Part shown: positions 14,554-24,354 of the stretch, piece by piece
Position numbering within the stretch: position 1 is the first letter of the stretch
Layout of the letters: the number at the start of each line of letters is the position of its first letter
Assembly (NCBI GenBank): GCA_902373515.1
Contig: CABKML010000016.1
Coordinates: 1-36,881, forward strand
From: an uncultured Eubacteriales bacterium
GTDB taxonomy: Bacteria > Bacillota > Clostridia > Saccharofermentanales > Fastidiosipilaceae
Direction: 5' to 3'
DNA length: 36,881 bases
Program-made: the position numbers and the translations under genes
Notes under the pieces: generated by a model
Told to the model about the DNA's origin: nothing
What the model saw: the letters and a program-made list of their open reading frames with translations, nothing else
The model's database searches: none

Positions 14554-16029
14554 TTATATTGGTTTATTATTGAAAGGATTTGTCGAACTGTCCAAACTTC
14601 CTTGGCGCAGCAATTCTTTCGCTTTAGCTTCCAACTCTTTATTATCAGCTACAAGAGCATTGGGGGCAAAAAACTTCTTGAAAGGATTCATGGAATATCC
14701 TGCCTTCTTAGCTTTCTTGTGTTTTGCCATCTTAGGTAAAGAAAATTGTTTCATCAATTTAGCTGTTTGCTCATATTGCTTAATAAGCAGATTAATCTCC
14801 GTCACACTCCTGCCTGATCCCGCAGCGATCCGTTTACGGCGTGAAGCATCGAGAATAGAAGGATTCAAGCGTTCTTTCAGCGTCATGGAACGAATAATGG
14901 CAATGTTGTAATCAATCATTCGATCATTCAGCTTACTGTCATCAATCTTAGCCATATTCACACCGGGCAGCATGCCGACAATATCTTTCAAAGATCCCAT
15001 ACTTTTAACTTGTTCCAGTTGCGCCAGCATCGTAACTAAGGTGAATTGATTTTTGGTCAAATCACTCATCGTTGTTTTAAGTTTTTCCTGATCGATGTTA
15101 GCCGTAACTTTATCAATCAAGCTTAAAACATCGCCCATGCCCAAGATTCTTTCAGCTAAACGTTCCGGGTGAAATTCCTGTAAAGCATCTACCTTCTCAC
15201 CGACAGTAATGAACTTTATATCTTTTCCGCTTAACTTATGAATAGATAAAGCAGCACCGCCGCGAGCATCGCCATCCAACTTGGTCATTATAAAGCCGGA
15301 TACTCCGACAGCTTCATCAAACGCCTGCCAAACTTTAACAGCTTCCTGTCCCAACATAGCATCAACTACCAGCAAACGCTCCGTCGGCTTGACAATTTTA
15401 TCAATGTCCTGTAATTCAGCCATTAATTCCGTATCTACAACCTGACGTCCGGCAGTATCGACAATGAGAACATCACTCATCAAATACGCTGCCTTGGCCA
15501 ACGCTGCCCGCGCTACAGCCTGAGCAGACTTTTCCTCCGGTTGAATAAAACACGGCACAGCTATACTTTTGGCAAGCACCTCCAATTGTAAAGCGGCCGC
15601 CGGTCTGTGCGTATCAACGGAGCAAAGCAAAGGATTTTTACCATGTTTTTTCAAATATAAAGCCAATTTGGCTGCCGTACTTGTCTTACCTGATCCTTGC
15701 AAACCGTAAAGCATAATTACGGTTAAAGTAGAGGAAGAATAATGTAACTTATTATCGCTGCCGCCCAAAACCTGTACTAAATTGTCCCGCACAATTTTTA
15801 CAACCTGTTGACCGGGACTCAAGCTTTCAGCGACATCCTGACCGTGCGCCTTAGTCTTAACTTCAGCAATAAAATCCTTTACCACCTGGATTGAAACATC
15901 GGCATCCAACAAAGCCAAGCGAATTTCACGCATCATACCGTCAATATCTTGTTCGGTTAAGCGCGTTTTGCCTCCGAATTTCCGCGTAATTGCTTGTAAT
16001 TTATCGGCCAAATTTCCAAAAATTGCCAT
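14554..16029 (-). CDS. ffh: signal recognition particle protein Ffh
   Basis: GTPase of the signal recognition particle that binds signal sequences and 4.5S/6S scRNA and delivers ribosomes to FtsY. The 491-residue product has the N domain, then G1 GLQGSGKTS (109-117), DTHRPAA, DTAGRQ, TKLDGDARGG, and the C-terminal methionine-containing M domain with the SGRSVTEINLLIKQYEQTAKLM RNA-binding helices (GSGRSV). The C terminus after KKFFAPNA is a 30-residue charged tail, longer than usual. No scRNA gene was recognised in this window. It follows ylxM by 17 bases and precedes rpsP. Confidence 0.97.
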   Translation of the reverse strand: MAIFGNLADKLQAITRKFGGKTRLTEQDIDGMMREIRLALLDADVSIQVVKDFIAEVKTKAHGQDVAESLSPGQQVVKIVRDNLVQVLGGSDNKLHYSSSTLTVIMLYGLQGSGKTSTAAKLALYLKKHGKNPLLCSVDTHRPAAALQLEVLAKSIAVPCFIQPEEKSAQAVARAALAKAAYLMSDVLIVDTAGRQVVDTELMAELQDIDKIVKPTERLLVVDAMLGQEAVKVWQAFDEAVGVSGFIMTKLDGDARGGAALSIHKLSGKDIKFITVGEKVDALQEFHPERLAERILGMGDVLSLIDKVTANIDQEKLKTTMSDLTKNQFTLVTMLAQLEQVKSMGSLKDIVGMLPGVNMAKIDDSKLNDRMIDYNIAIIRSMTLKERLNPSILDASRRKRIAAGSGRSVTEINLLIKQYEQTAKLMKQFSLPKMAKHKKAKKAGYSMNPFKKFFAPNALVADNKELEAKAKELLRQGSLDSSTNPFNNKPI

Positions 16030-16046
16030 TGCTTCTCCTCTAGCAG

Positions 16047-16379
16047 TTATTCCGCCTGCAATTTGTCCAAATCAAATTGCAAAGTCTTATAATCCAAATC
16101 ATCCGCACCGATATTCCGGTACTTATCGATGAATTCCTGTAAACGTCTATTGCGTTCCAGCAAGTGCAAACCGGCTTCCAAATTGTCCATATGTTTCAAA
16201 GCGTTACGAATATTAAAATGAATAGTCTGTTTGCTCGTTCCTTGCAAATTTGCCGCTTCCTGCATACTCATGTCTTCTTGATAAACCAACTTCAAAGCAA
16301 CTTGTTGTTTTTCAGTCAATAATGGCATATATAGATCCAACAGCTCATTAATAGTCTCAGTTTTCTCTAAATCTGTCAC
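16047..16379 (-). CDS. ylxM: YlxM family SRP-associated helix-turn-helix protein
   Basis: A 110-residue protein of the UPF0122 family, resembling sigma factor region 4. The helix-turn-helix is at about 25-60 (LTEKQQVALKLVYQEDMSMQEAA, then TSKQTIHFNIRNAL). Streptococcal YlxM was reported to act on the SRP GTPase cycle, which fits its place beside ffh. The start is a GTG with AGAGG 6 bases upstream. A near-perfect sigma-A promoter lies immediately before it, so ylxM-ffh and downstream genes can be transcribed apart from ftsY-smc. Confidence 0.9.
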   Translation of the reverse strand: MTDLEKTETINELLDLYMPLLTEKQQVALKLVYQEDMSMQEAANLQGTSKQTIHFNIRNALKHMDNLEAGLHLLERNRRLQEFIDKYRNIGADDLDYKTLQFDLDKLQAE

Positions 16380-16403
16380 TTTGCACCTCTCATAGACATA
16401 GTG

Positions 16404-16432
16404 AGTATATAGAAAACGTTTGCAGCTGTCAA
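16404..16432 (-). promoter_or_regulatory. strong sigma-A-type promoter of ylxM-ffh
   Basis: TTGACA (16427-16432) and TATACT (16404-16409) are separated by exactly 17 bases on the minus strand. Transcription would start near 16397, about 18 bases before the ylxM GTG. It is the best promoter match in the window. Confidence 0.85.
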
Positions 16433-16453
16433 GTATTACTATATGACGATGCC

Positions 16454-17371
16454 CTAATCATTCTCCGGCAATAAAGCTTTAACGAAGGCTTGAGGATCAA
16501 AAGTCAATAAATCATCAATACCTTCACCTACGCCGGCAAAAACAATAGGTGCAATATTAATTTTAGCCAAAGCTATAGCTACTCCACCCTTACCCGAACC
16601 GTCCAATTTAGTTAAAATCAAACCGTCAACGGGACAAGTTTCACTGAAATTGACAGCTTGGGCTAAAGCATTCTGACCGTTCAAAGCATCGATAACCAAC
16701 AAGGTATATACGCGTGCACCGGCAGCTTCTTTCGCAATTACGCGCTTAATCTTGTCCAATTCCTGCATTAGATTTTTTTTATTATGCAGACGACCGGCCG
16801 TATCAATAATCAACAAATCATAATTTCTGGCTTTGGCGGAACTTATAGCATCATAAACAACGGCAGCCGGATCGGAACCGATAGTCTGACTGATCAACTT
16901 GGCTCCCGCACGTTCGGACCAAACTTGCAACTGTTCTATTGCTGCAGCCCTAAAAGTATCAGCTGCACAAAGCATAACCTGCTTTCCTTTTTCCATATAT
17001 TGATGAGCCAACTTGCCGCAACTTGTAGTCTTACCGGCGCCGTTAACACCGATAAGTAAGAAAATATTTAAGTTATTTTCCTGCAAGGATAACTCCTTTT
17101 TTTCTCCCAAAATCTTACTGAATTGTTCCTGTAAATTTTGGCAAATAAATTCCGCATCGTCACGACCGGCAGTTTTCATGCCGGACTTCAGACATGCCAT
17201 AATTTCATCAACGTTGGCAGCACCCATATCGGAACGGATTAAACTGTACTCCAATTCTTCCAACTTTGCTTCATCGAACTTGCCTAATTGCAATTTAATA
17301 CCTTGCAACTGTGCCGTAATTAAATTCCGTGTTTTAGTCAATCCTGCCTTAAATTTATCGAATATTCCCAC
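16454..17371 (-). CDS. ftsY: signal recognition particle receptor FtsY
   Basis: GTPase receptor for SRP at the membrane. The GTG at 17371 is chosen over the ATG at 17392: AAGGAG lies 7 bases before the GTG, inside what the longer frame would translate, and FtsY proteins begin GIFDKFK. The 305-residue product lacks the acidic A domain of enterobacterial FtsY and has only the NG core: GVNGAGKTT, ADTFRAAA, DTAGRLH, TKLDGSGKGG and GVGEGIDDL. Membrane targeting must rest on the short amphipathic N-terminal helix. It follows smc by 26 bases. Confidence 0.96.
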   Translation of the reverse strand: MGIFDKFKAGLTKTRNLITAQLQGIKLQLGKFDEAKLEELEYSLIRSDMGAANVDEIMACLKSGMKTAGRDDAEFICQNLQEQFSKILGEKKELSLQENNLNIFLLIGVNGAGKTTSCGKLAHQYMEKGKQVMLCAADTFRAAAIEQLQVWSERAGAKLISQTIGSDPAAVVYDAISSAKARNYDLLIIDTAGRLHNKKNLMQELDKIKRVIAKEAAGARVYTLLVIDALNGQNALAQAVNFSETCPVDGLILTKLDGSGKGGVAIALAKINIAPIVFAGVGEGIDDLLTFDPQAFVKALLPEND

Positions 17372-17397
17372 TGCTGAACTCCTTATTTTCATCCATA

Positions 17398-20300
17398 TTA
17401 TTCAATTAATTTACTGAACTTATCCTTGTCTTCCGCCAAAGCTAATGTCAGAACCTGCGATACTCCCCGTTCCTGCATAGTAACACCGTAAATTCTGGCA
17501 CAGGCCGACATGGTACTCTTTCTATGAGTAACAACAATGAATTGAGTTTGTAAAGCCTGTTTTTGCAAAAATTCAGTAAAACGAAAAATATTGGCATCAT
17601 CCAGGGCCGCTTCAACTTCGTCCAAAAGGCAAAAGGCCGAAGGTTTTAATTCCTGAATAGCAAACAGTAATGCTATAGCTGTCAAGCAGCGTTCTCCGCC
17701 GGAAAGCAAGAGCATATTTTGCATTCTTTTTCCCGGAGGACAAGCTTTAATTTCGATATTACTTGTAAGAACATCATTTTCAGTTTCCAAACAAATCTCG
17801 CCCTGACCGCCACCGAACAATTTTACGAATATATCTTGAAAATTGCGGTTTATCAAACGGAAACTTTCGCTGAATTTTTCTCTCATGGCCGTTGTAATTT
17901 GCGCAATTAGTTGATCCAATTCCTTTTTCCCGGCGATAATGTCATTATGTTGTTGCTCTATAAAATCATATCTTGTCTGTAATTCCTCATATTGCTTAAT
18001 AGCATCAATATTAACCGTACCCAATTCCTTAATTTTTGTACGTAAATCAGCCAATTCCGCCGTCACTTTTTTCGGCTGATATGTCGGATCTTTACTTTCC
18101 GGCACATCATTAAGGCTCAGCTGATAGTTTTCCCATAATTCCTGCAGTAATTGTTGCCTTTTTTGTTCTTCTCTTTCCTGTTGTCCCTGTAAACGCACTG
18201 ATTGTGCTTCCAATTTACTTAACAGAGCATGTATCTCATTCAGTTGTTTGAAAGCCCCGCTGTTTGACTGCTCAAACTCGGATAAATGCCGTTTCTTTTC
18301 GGCTAAAGCCGTTTCTGCCGCCTTTTTATCCTTCTCAACCTGCATATAGGCAACTTGTAAATTCTTCGCCTTATCTTCTTCTTCTGAAAGATCATGCTTA
18401 ATTAATTGCAACAAAGTCTGATAATTATTTTTTTTGCTTTGTAAAGTTTCGGACCGTTCCCTGATATTACTGATTTTTTCCAAAACTACCTTCAACTCAC
18501 CGCGTCGTTCGTTTAATTCCAACTCTGCTTGGTGTAATTTTTGCTGTATTTGCGTATCATTTTGTGCCGCATTATTGAGTTCTTCTCTTAAAGTCTGTAA
18601 AGCAAGATCCCGCTCTTTTAATTTTTCCTCATTCTCTTTATGTATTTTTAACTTTTCAGCCAGATTTTTATAAGTAGAATAAAAAACACTTTGTCCTTTT
18701 TCATAATCATTTTCTGCAATATCGTATTGTTTTTGCAATTCTTGTAATTGAAGTGTTTTTTGCTGCACTATTTGCTTAGATTCCGCTAACTGTAAATGCA
18801 CTTTTTCCATCAACTGTTTTTGTTTGCTTAAATCCAGTTCAGCTTGAGACAATTTGTTTTCAGCTAGTTGAAATTCCTGCTGTTTACCTTTTAAATCCTG
18901 TGCTTTTTTCTCAGCTTCCTGTGCAATCTTCCTAATTTCACGTTGCCTTTGTAACAACAATAAAGTCGGAGAATGTTTCTGCTTCTCTCCGCCGGCCATA
19001 GCACCGCCGACATTAATCTGATCGCCTTCCAAAGTAACTATTTGATATCGCCGATCACAGATATCCGATAACTTTTCGGCTGTCGTCATATTATCAGCAA
19101 TCAAAATTCTACCGAGACGATAATTTACCGCAATTCTGCATTCCGGCGGACATTCTACCAAATCGGCTGCTAAGCCGACAAAACCGCGAACACGTTTAAT
19201 TTCATTCTCCTGTTGTAAATTAATGCAATGCGTTTTTAAATTTGCCAAAGGTAAAAAGTTGGCGCGACCGAAATGTTTCTCTTTCAACAAATAAATCAGT
19301 TCTGCGGCAGTCTTAGCGTTATCAGTAACTATATTTTGGAGCGATTGACCTAAAGCCGTATCAATAGCATAGGTATACTCGGCCGGAACAGTAATCAAAT
19401 CAGCTAAACTTCCCAATACACAATCTTTAGCATACAGCTTCTGCTTCTGAATATAAGTCAACAATTGTCGTACCGACTGATTAAATCCCTCATAATTATC
19501 AGCAGCTTGTTGTAAGCTGTGCTGCCGATAAGTCAAATTATTAAGTTCAGCTTCCGCTGTTTCTACTACCTTGGAAATTTCCTGTAAATTATGCTTCGAC
19601 TCGTTGTAACATTCTACTGCTGTTTGCAGAGATTTCTCCGTCTCCTGTTCAAGCGTTTGCATTTTTACCAGATTTTTCTGTGCGGCCGTACAATCTTGCT
19701 GCAATTGTCTGATAGTAGAAGTCTGTTTACTTAAATTATCCTTCTCCACCTGCAAACGGCTTTGATAAGCAGCTTCTTCAGCTTGGATCGTTGCATATTG
19801 ATTTTGCTGCTCCCAATAAGCTTTTTTATCCTGCTCCAATAAACGGAATTTTTCCTGCCACTCATTTTCACGTTGCAAAGCCGAAGTTAACTTATCACCG
19901 AACTCCGCCTGCAAATTGTTGAATACAACAGTAGAAAGATCAATAGATTTTCTAATGTCACTCTCAACTTCCGCTTCCCGCGCTAAATCCAGATTCAAAT
20001 CTGCAATTTCTTTTTCTAAATCCCGTTGATCAGCCAACTTCTCCTGCTCATTTTGCTGCAACTTAGTTATATTTAACTGCGAAATTTCCAATTGCTGACC
20101 GGTACGCAGCAGCTTATCACTTGTCACCTGTAAACTGTCGCTGTCGACGTCGATCTGATTCCTTAAGCAATTCAATTTTTCCTGTTGAGCTGTATTAGCA
20201 GAAATTAAAGCTTCCTTTTCCTTTTCTTTGTCAGCTATATTATCATTTAAAATTTTAATATCGGCAGTTAATTCCTGACTTTTAGAACTATAATCCTGCA

Positions 20301-21000
20301 ATTCATAAAACAAACGTTGCCGATCCAATTTACCGAAACGCTCCTGCAAATCAAGATATTTTCCGGCCGACTCCGCCTGCTGCTCTAAAGCATGCAATTG
20401 TAGTCCTATTTCTCTTTGAATATCCTGAACTCGCAACAAATTATCTTCAGTCTGCTGTAATTTCTGCTCCGCTTCCTCTTTGCGCTTACGATATTTGCTT
20501 ATTCCGGCAGCTTCATCAAAAATTAAGCGGCGGTCTTCGTAACGGGCACTTAAAATTTCATCAATTCGTCCCTGTCCGACTAAAGAATAACCGTTTTTAC
20601 CTAAACCTGAATCCAAAAACAAATCAATAATATCTTTCAAACGGCAACGCTGCTGATTAATGGCATACTCGCTATCACCATTTCGATATAAACGACGTTT
20701 AATTTCAACTGTAGAAAAATCAAGCTTCAACTCCCGGTCGGAATTATCCAAAGTCAGAACAACTTCGGCATAAGCCAGAGGTTTTCTCTGCGATGTACCG
20801 GAAAAAATTAAATCCTGCATTTTGCTGCCGCGCAAACTTTTAACGCTCTGCTCTCCCAACACCCAAAGCAAAGCATCGGCTATATTTGATTTGCCCGAAC
20901 CGTTAGGTCCGACTATTGCCGTTATACCTTCATGAAATTGAATATGTGTAGCCTCGGGGAACGATTTAAAGCCATGGATATCAAGCGATATTAACTTCAA
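17398..21000 (-). CDS. smc: chromosome segregation protein SMC
   Basis: Ring-forming ATPase of bacterial condensin with ScpA and ScpB. The 1200-residue product shows the full architecture: Walker A GPNGSGKSN (31-39), Q-loop near YRNGDSEYAINQ, two long coiled coils (about 170-500 and 680-1000), a hinge (about 515-660, with GRANFLPL and GGAMAGG), and the C-terminal head with LSGGE (1099-1103) and Walker B LLDEVEAALD (E1128). Length is typical. It overlaps rnc by 4 bases (ATGA), indicating translational coupling. Its scp partners are not in the window. Confidence 0.97.
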   Translation of the reverse strand: MKLISLDIHGFKSFPEATHIQFHEGITAIVGPNGSGKSNIADALLWVLGEQSVKSLRGSKMQDLIFSGTSQRKPLAYAEVVLTLDNSDRELKLDFSTVEIKRRLYRNGDSEYAINQQRCRLKDIIDLFLDSGLGKNGYSLVGQGRIDEILSARYEDRRLIFDEAAGISKYRKRKEEAEQKLQQTEDNLLRVQDIQREIGLQLHALEQQAESAGKYLDLQERFGKLDRQRLFYELQDYSSKSQELTADIKILNDNIADKEKEKEALISANTAQQEKLNCLRNQIDVDSDSLQVTSDKLLRTGQQLEISQLNITKLQQNEQEKLADQRDLEKEIADLNLDLAREAEVESDIRKSIDLSTVVFNNLQAEFGDKLTSALQRENEWQEKFRLLEQDKKAYWEQQNQYATIQAEEAAYQSRLQVEKDNLSKQTSTIRQLQQDCTAAQKNLVKMQTLEQETEKSLQTAVECYNESKHNLQEISKVVETAEAELNNLTYRQHSLQQAADNYEGFNQSVRQLLTYIQKQKLYAKDCVLGSLADLITVPAEYTYAIDTALGQSLQNIVTDNAKTAAELIYLLKEKHFGRANFLPLANLKTHCINLQQENEIKRVRGFVGLAADLVECPPECRIAVNYRLGRILIADNMTTAEKLSDICDRRYQIVTLEGDQINVGGAMAGGEKQKHSPTLLLLQRQREIRKIAQEAEKKAQDLKGKQQEFQLAENKLSQAELDLSKQKQLMEKVHLQLAESKQIVQQKTLQLQELQKQYDIAENDYEKGQSVFYSTYKNLAEKLKIHKENEEKLKERDLALQTLREELNNAAQNDTQIQQKLHQAELELNERRGELKVVLEKISNIRERSETLQSKKNNYQTLLQLIKHDLSEEEDKAKNLQVAYMQVEKDKKAAETALAEKKRHLSEFEQSNSGAFKQLNEIHALLSKLEAQSVRLQGQQEREEQKRQQLLQELWENYQLSLNDVPESKDPTYQPKKVTAELADLRTKIKELGTVNIDAIKQYEELQTRYDFIEQQHNDIIAGKKELDQLIAQITTAMREKFSESFRLINRNFQDIFVKLFGGGQGEICLETENDVLTSNIEIKACPPGKRMQNMLLLSGGERCLTAIALLFAIQELKPSAFCLLDEVEAALDDANIFRFTEFLQKQALQTQFIVVTHRKSTMSACARIYGVTMQERGVSQVLTLALAEDKDKFSKLIE

Positions 21001-21800
21001 AGGTTTACCTCCAACGCCTCTTTCGCCGCATTCTGTTCCGCTTCTTTCTTACTCTTGCCGCTTCCTTTGCCGATAACTTTATCCAACAATTTTATTTCGA
21101 CAGTAAAATGAGGACAATGAGCCGGTCCGGCCTGTGAAGCTAATTCAAATTTCAGCGCCGATAAATCGTATTTTTCCTGAATTCGTTCCAACAATTTCGA
21201 CTTATAATCATAAACTAAATTTCCGCTGATTGCCTGTAATAAATATGGTTCCAATAAACTGATACAAATATTATAAACCTTTTTAGGCAAAGCTATAATT
21301 TCATTAACTTTCTTATCCGGATTGCTATCTGTATAGTCAAGATATATTGCCGCTAATAGAGCTTCAAAAGCGTTAGCTAAATTTGACGGTTTATCTCTGC
21401 CGCCGTTCAGCGCTTCTCCTCGCCCGAGAAGTAAATAATCACCTAAATTAATATTAGTCGCCGCTAAAGCTAAAGTTTCTTCCCGCACGGTAATAGAACG
21501 CAAACTCGTCATTTTTCCTTCATTCAAACGCGGTTGATAATGGAACAGGTAAGTACTGACAATAAATTCCAATATAGCATCACCCAGAAATTCCATTCTC
21601 TCATTGTGAATTAAAGCTTTACCTATTTGTTCATAGGAAAAACTCGAATGCGTGAAACTTATGACTAAATTACTCGGGTCCTGAAATTCATAGGCGATTT
21701 TTTTATAAAAGTCAGCATAAGACGGGCGTAAAAACCTACGGTATTTTTCAAAAACCCCTTCATCTACCAATTTCTTAAAATTTTCCGCTTTTACTTCCAT
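20997..21800 (-). CDS. rnc: ribonuclease III
   Basis: Double-strand-specific endoribonuclease that processes rRNA precursors and structured mRNAs. The 267-residue product has the signature NERMEFLGDAILEF with catalytic E70 and D74, the second acidic pair including E146 in ANAFEALLAAIYLD, and a C-terminal double-stranded RNA-binding domain (about 192-267) ending GKSKKEAEQNAAKEAL. The N terminus is about 25 residues longer than average. It starts 12 bases after the unknown gene upstream and runs into smc. Confidence 0.96.
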   Translation of the reverse strand: MEVKAENFKKLVDEGVFEKYRRFLRPSYADFYKKIAYEFQDPSNLVISFTHSSFSYEQIGKALIHNERMEFLGDAILEFIVSTYLFHYQPRLNEGKMTSLRSITVREETLALAATNINLGDYLLLGRGEALNGGRDKPSNLANAFEALLAAIYLDYTDSNPDKKVNEIIALPKKVYNICISLLEPYLLQAISGNLVYDYKSKLLERIQEKYDLSALKFELASQAGPAHCPHFTVEIKLLDKVIGKGSGKSKKEAEQNAAKEALEVNL

Positions 21801-21812
21801 TTTGTTAGCCTT

Positions 21813-23327
21813 CTACTCATCTTGCTTATTCAAAACAATATTATCATCGGCAGAGTCGGTCACAGTCTCAGCTTTCTGCTCAATATTCGCATCAGCTGAA
21901 ATTTCGTTATTAACTTCAACTGCAGCAGCGTCGACAATAATATCTTCATTTTTTTCTTTTACAGACGAAAGTTTTTCCGTCTCTTCCGTTACAACTTTAT
22001 CTTTGTTAGCTTCTTCATTTCCGCACTCATCATGTTTCTCTTGTACTTCCGAAACAGACAGCAATTCATTATTACGTATCTCAGTCTCGCAAATGTCGGA
22101 AAAAGGAGCAGCTGAAAAATCATCACTCAAAAGAATATTAGTTATCTTCTCATGTTCAGCTAATATATTCAAAAGACTGTTCCAAGCATTAGTTAAACCG
22201 GCTTTTTCAATAGTATCAACAACATTTTCCCAAATAATAAGCTTAGGTCTTCTTTTAATTAAAGAATCCCCATATTTACTTCTCCATGTACTTCCAACCA
22301 ATAACAAAGGATTGCTCAAACAGGAACTGACAGTAGACGTACTTAAATGAATAAATTCATTCAGTAAATTATACAAATGCTGAATTTCAGTTTGCTGGTT
22401 AACTTGACTTTCTCCTTCAGCCAAAGCGGTAAGTTCCTGCTGTAAATCGGAAATCGTAACTATATTATTAAAATGAAAATCACAAGGATTAACCTCAACA
22501 ATTTCCGCTGCCAAACTTTGTCTCTCTTTCGGCGTTAAAAAATTCAGGCACAAGCCCTTATCACGATACTTCTCATGCATTTGAAAGCTTTGATCATTAC
22601 TGTACAACTGTCTCAATTCATCTAAATGAATATCAATTTCCTGCACTGAACGATCACATTGAATAATCGCACTTTGGATTTGATCAACTTTTTGCTCCAA
22701 TTGCTGAACTTTTTTGGTTTTAGCATTAGAATCCGTACCGAACTTATGTTCTTGCAACATTTGATCATTGACTTTTGACAGTTCATCATAAAGTTTGCGT
22801 CGTTTAAGACAAATATGATATTTTTTAATCATTACAGGCAAACAGTCATCAAAATGTTCCAACATCAAAAAGCCGCCGACAATACTGACTACTCGTCGAT
22901 AAAGCAACCAGAATTCGTAAAATTTCTTCTCAGCTTCAGCCTTAAACTTGTCCCCGGCAAAAGTTTGTTCCTGCAACATAAGGACATAATCATCCATCAA
23001 AGGCTCCAAAGAACTTAATTCATTATCTATTTTGTCCCTCAATGTGTATAAATTACGCAGAACTTCCCATTCATATGCAGGTGCAAACTGATCCATATCA
23101 ACGCCATAGTAAAAATACAGCAATGATGATTTACGTAAGTCAACAAAGGAAAAGTCGTCAGCTTCCCCTTCGGTTTCATCAATATGTAAACCTAAGCGCT
23201 GACCGCGTTCCAAACAAATGATGTTAACAGGAAATTTAACATCATTATTTTGCTTAACGAAATTTAACGCCTCTGTCTGACAATTAATAATTTTCAACAA
23301 ACGTGAACCTTGATCCGGTGTCAACAT
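21813..23327 (-). CDS. protein of unknown function between acpP and rnc
   Basis: I do not recognise this 504-residue protein. It has no signal peptide or membrane segment. Residues 1-130 are mixed alpha/beta. About 130-270 are helical and highly charged, with a heptad-like coiled coil around 185-255. A central part (about 270-400) includes HLSTSTVSSC and RPKLIIWENVVDTI. The last 100 residues are a low-complexity Glu/Asp/Asn/Val-rich acidic tail, probably disordered. It is co-directional with its neighbours (45 bases after acpP, 12 before rnc) with an AGGAT ribosome binding site, so it is probably in the operon. In many Firmicutes acpP and rnc are adjacent. The acidic tail and coiled coil suggest a binding or scaffold role, but no function is claimed. 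Confidence 0.85.
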   Translation of the reverse strand: MLTPDQGSRLLKIINCQTEALNFVKQNNDVKFPVNIICLERGQRLGLHIDETEGEADDFSFVDLRKSSLLYFYYGVDMDQFAPAYEWEVLRNLYTLRDKIDNELSSLEPLMDDYVLMLQEQTFAGDKFKAEAEKKFYEFWLLYRRVVSIVGGFLMLEHFDDCLPVMIKKYHICLKRRKLYDELSKVNDQMLQEHKFGTDSNAKTKKVQQLEQKVDQIQSAIIQCDRSVQEIDIHLDELRQLYSNDQSFQMHEKYRDKGLCLNFLTPKERQSLAAEIVEVNPCDFHFNNIVTISDLQQELTALAEGESQVNQQTEIQHLYNLLNEFIHLSTSTVSSCLSNPLLLVGSTWRSKYGDSLIKRRPKLIIWENVVDTIEKAGLTNAWNSLLNILAEHEKITNILLSDDFSAAPFSDICETEIRNNELLSVSEVQEKHDECGNEEANKDKVVTEETEKLSSVKEKNEDIIVDAAAVEVNNEISADANIEQKAETVTDSADDNIVLNKQDE

Positions 23328-23372
23328 AATAATCCTATCTTCTTTCTGTGAAATAATTTACACTCGCAGAAA

Positions 23373-23612
23373 TTAAATATGTTCCTTGATATATTTAACC
23401 GCATCTCCGACCGTTTGAATTTTTTCAGCATCTTCATCCGGAATTTGGAAATTAAACTCTTCTTCCATTACCAAAATCAATTCCACAATATCCAACGAGT
23501 CGGCATTCAAATCTTCCAGGAAATTAGCATCCGGTACTACTTCTTCCGGCTTAACATCCAGTTGATCTACTAAAATTTTAGTAACCTTATCCAATATTTC
23601 TTTTTCACTCAT
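23373..23612 (-). CDS. acpP: acyl carrier protein
   Basis: Carrier of fatty acyl intermediates. The 79-residue acidic product has the phosphopantetheine attachment motif DSLD ([12 protein letters not shown]), with Ser as the modified residue, and the usual four-helix pattern. AGAGG lies 10 bases before the ATG. It leads the superoperon of rnc, smc and the SRP genes. A TATAAT is 24 bases upstream, so it probably has its own promoter. Confidence 0.97.
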   Translation of the reverse strand: MSEKEILDKVTKILVDQLDVKPEEVVPDANFLEDLNADSLDIVELILVMEEEFNFQIPDEDAEKIQTVGDAVKYIKEHI

Positions 23613-23635
23613 CTTAATTTTCCTCTCTAAAATTA

Positions 23636-23641
23636 ATTATA
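23636..23641 (-). promoter_or_regulatory. acpP: possible -10 element of acpP
   Basis: A perfect TATAAT on the minus strand in the 79-base spacer after pgsA. The -35 region at 17 bases (AGTTTA) is poor, and no FapR-type palindrome was seen. Confidence 0.4.
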
Positions 23642-23691
23642 TTTACGCCTCTCGCCCTTAAACTAAGAGCAATATCAGCCTCAGGTCAGTC

Positions 23692-24354
23692 CTAATCGGC
23701 TTTAAGAAGTTTACGATTAGCATACCAATACGTCAAACCTGATAATACAGTAATAATAACAGAAATCCACGCTAATGCGTTGTTAAAATAATAAAATTGC
23801 AGTAATGAACTGTAATCTGAAACAAAATATCTGTCGATCATCGCTCCTGCATGGTGCAAATACAACAAATCTGTCGGTTCGGCCGACCAATAAGCATAAG
23901 CACCGTAGATAAAACTGACAGTTACAGCTACCATCTGCACCAAAGTTTTCAGCTTTCCCCAAAAATTAGCTGCAATAACAGTACCGGTCTGTTCAAGTGC
24001 AATCAATCTTATAGCGGTTACAAGAAACTCTCGTGCCAAAGTGATAACCGGTATCCAGACACTTATGTAACCTAAATCAACCAGCATAATCATCGTCGCC
24101 AAAATCAAGACCTTATCAGCTATTGAATCGACTAGTTTACCGAAATTACTGACATGATTAAATTTACGGGCTAAATTACCGTCAAGATAATCGGTATAAG
24201 CTGCCAACCAAAAAAGAATTAAAGAAATAACAATCGTAATAACCGCAGTTATTTTCCTGTCGGAAAAAGCTGAACTGTCGGCAAGATAGGCAAACCCCAT
24301 AACAAAAGGTATCAATACTACTCGTAAACACGATAATTTATTAGGCAAATTCAT
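23692..24354 (-). CDS. pgsA: CDP-diacylglycerol-glycerol-3-phosphate 3-phosphatidyltransferase
   Basis: Makes phosphatidylglycerol phosphate, the first committed step to phosphatidylglycerol and cardiolipin, in the membrane. The CDP-alcohol phosphotransferase motif is perfect: DG-xx-AR-x8-G-xxx-D-xxx-D in DYLDGNLARKF to LVDSIADK. Five to six hydrophobic segments are seen. The ATG at 24354 is chosen because AGGTGG lies 8 bases before it and PgsA proteins begin NLPNKLS; the frame extends a further seven codons with no signal. The product is 220 residues with an insert near SAEPTDLLYLHHAG before the last helix. It follows recX by 50 bases, as in many Firmicutes where pgsA neighbours recA. Confidence 0.95.
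   Translation of the reverse strand: MNLPNKLSCLRVVLIPFVMGFAYLADSSAFSDRKITAVITIVISLILFWLAAYTDYLDGNLARKFNHVSNFGKLVDSIADKVLILATMIMLVDLGYISVWIPVITLAREFLVTAIRLIALEQTGTVIAANFWGKLKTLVQMVAVTVSFIYGAYAYWSAEPTDLLYLHHAGAMIDRYFVSDYSSLLQFYYFNNALAWISVIITVLSGLTYWYANRKLLKAD

Noticed and set aside
17372..17392. ATG start for ftsY seven codons upstream
   Set aside because: The strong AAGGAG lies inside this extension and points to the GTG at 17371.
21802..22350. 182-codon plus-strand ORF, Ser/Phe-rich
   Set aside because: It is the complement of the acidic, low-complexity tail of the unknown gene. The Ser/Phe bias comes from reading Glu/Asp/Lys codons backwards.
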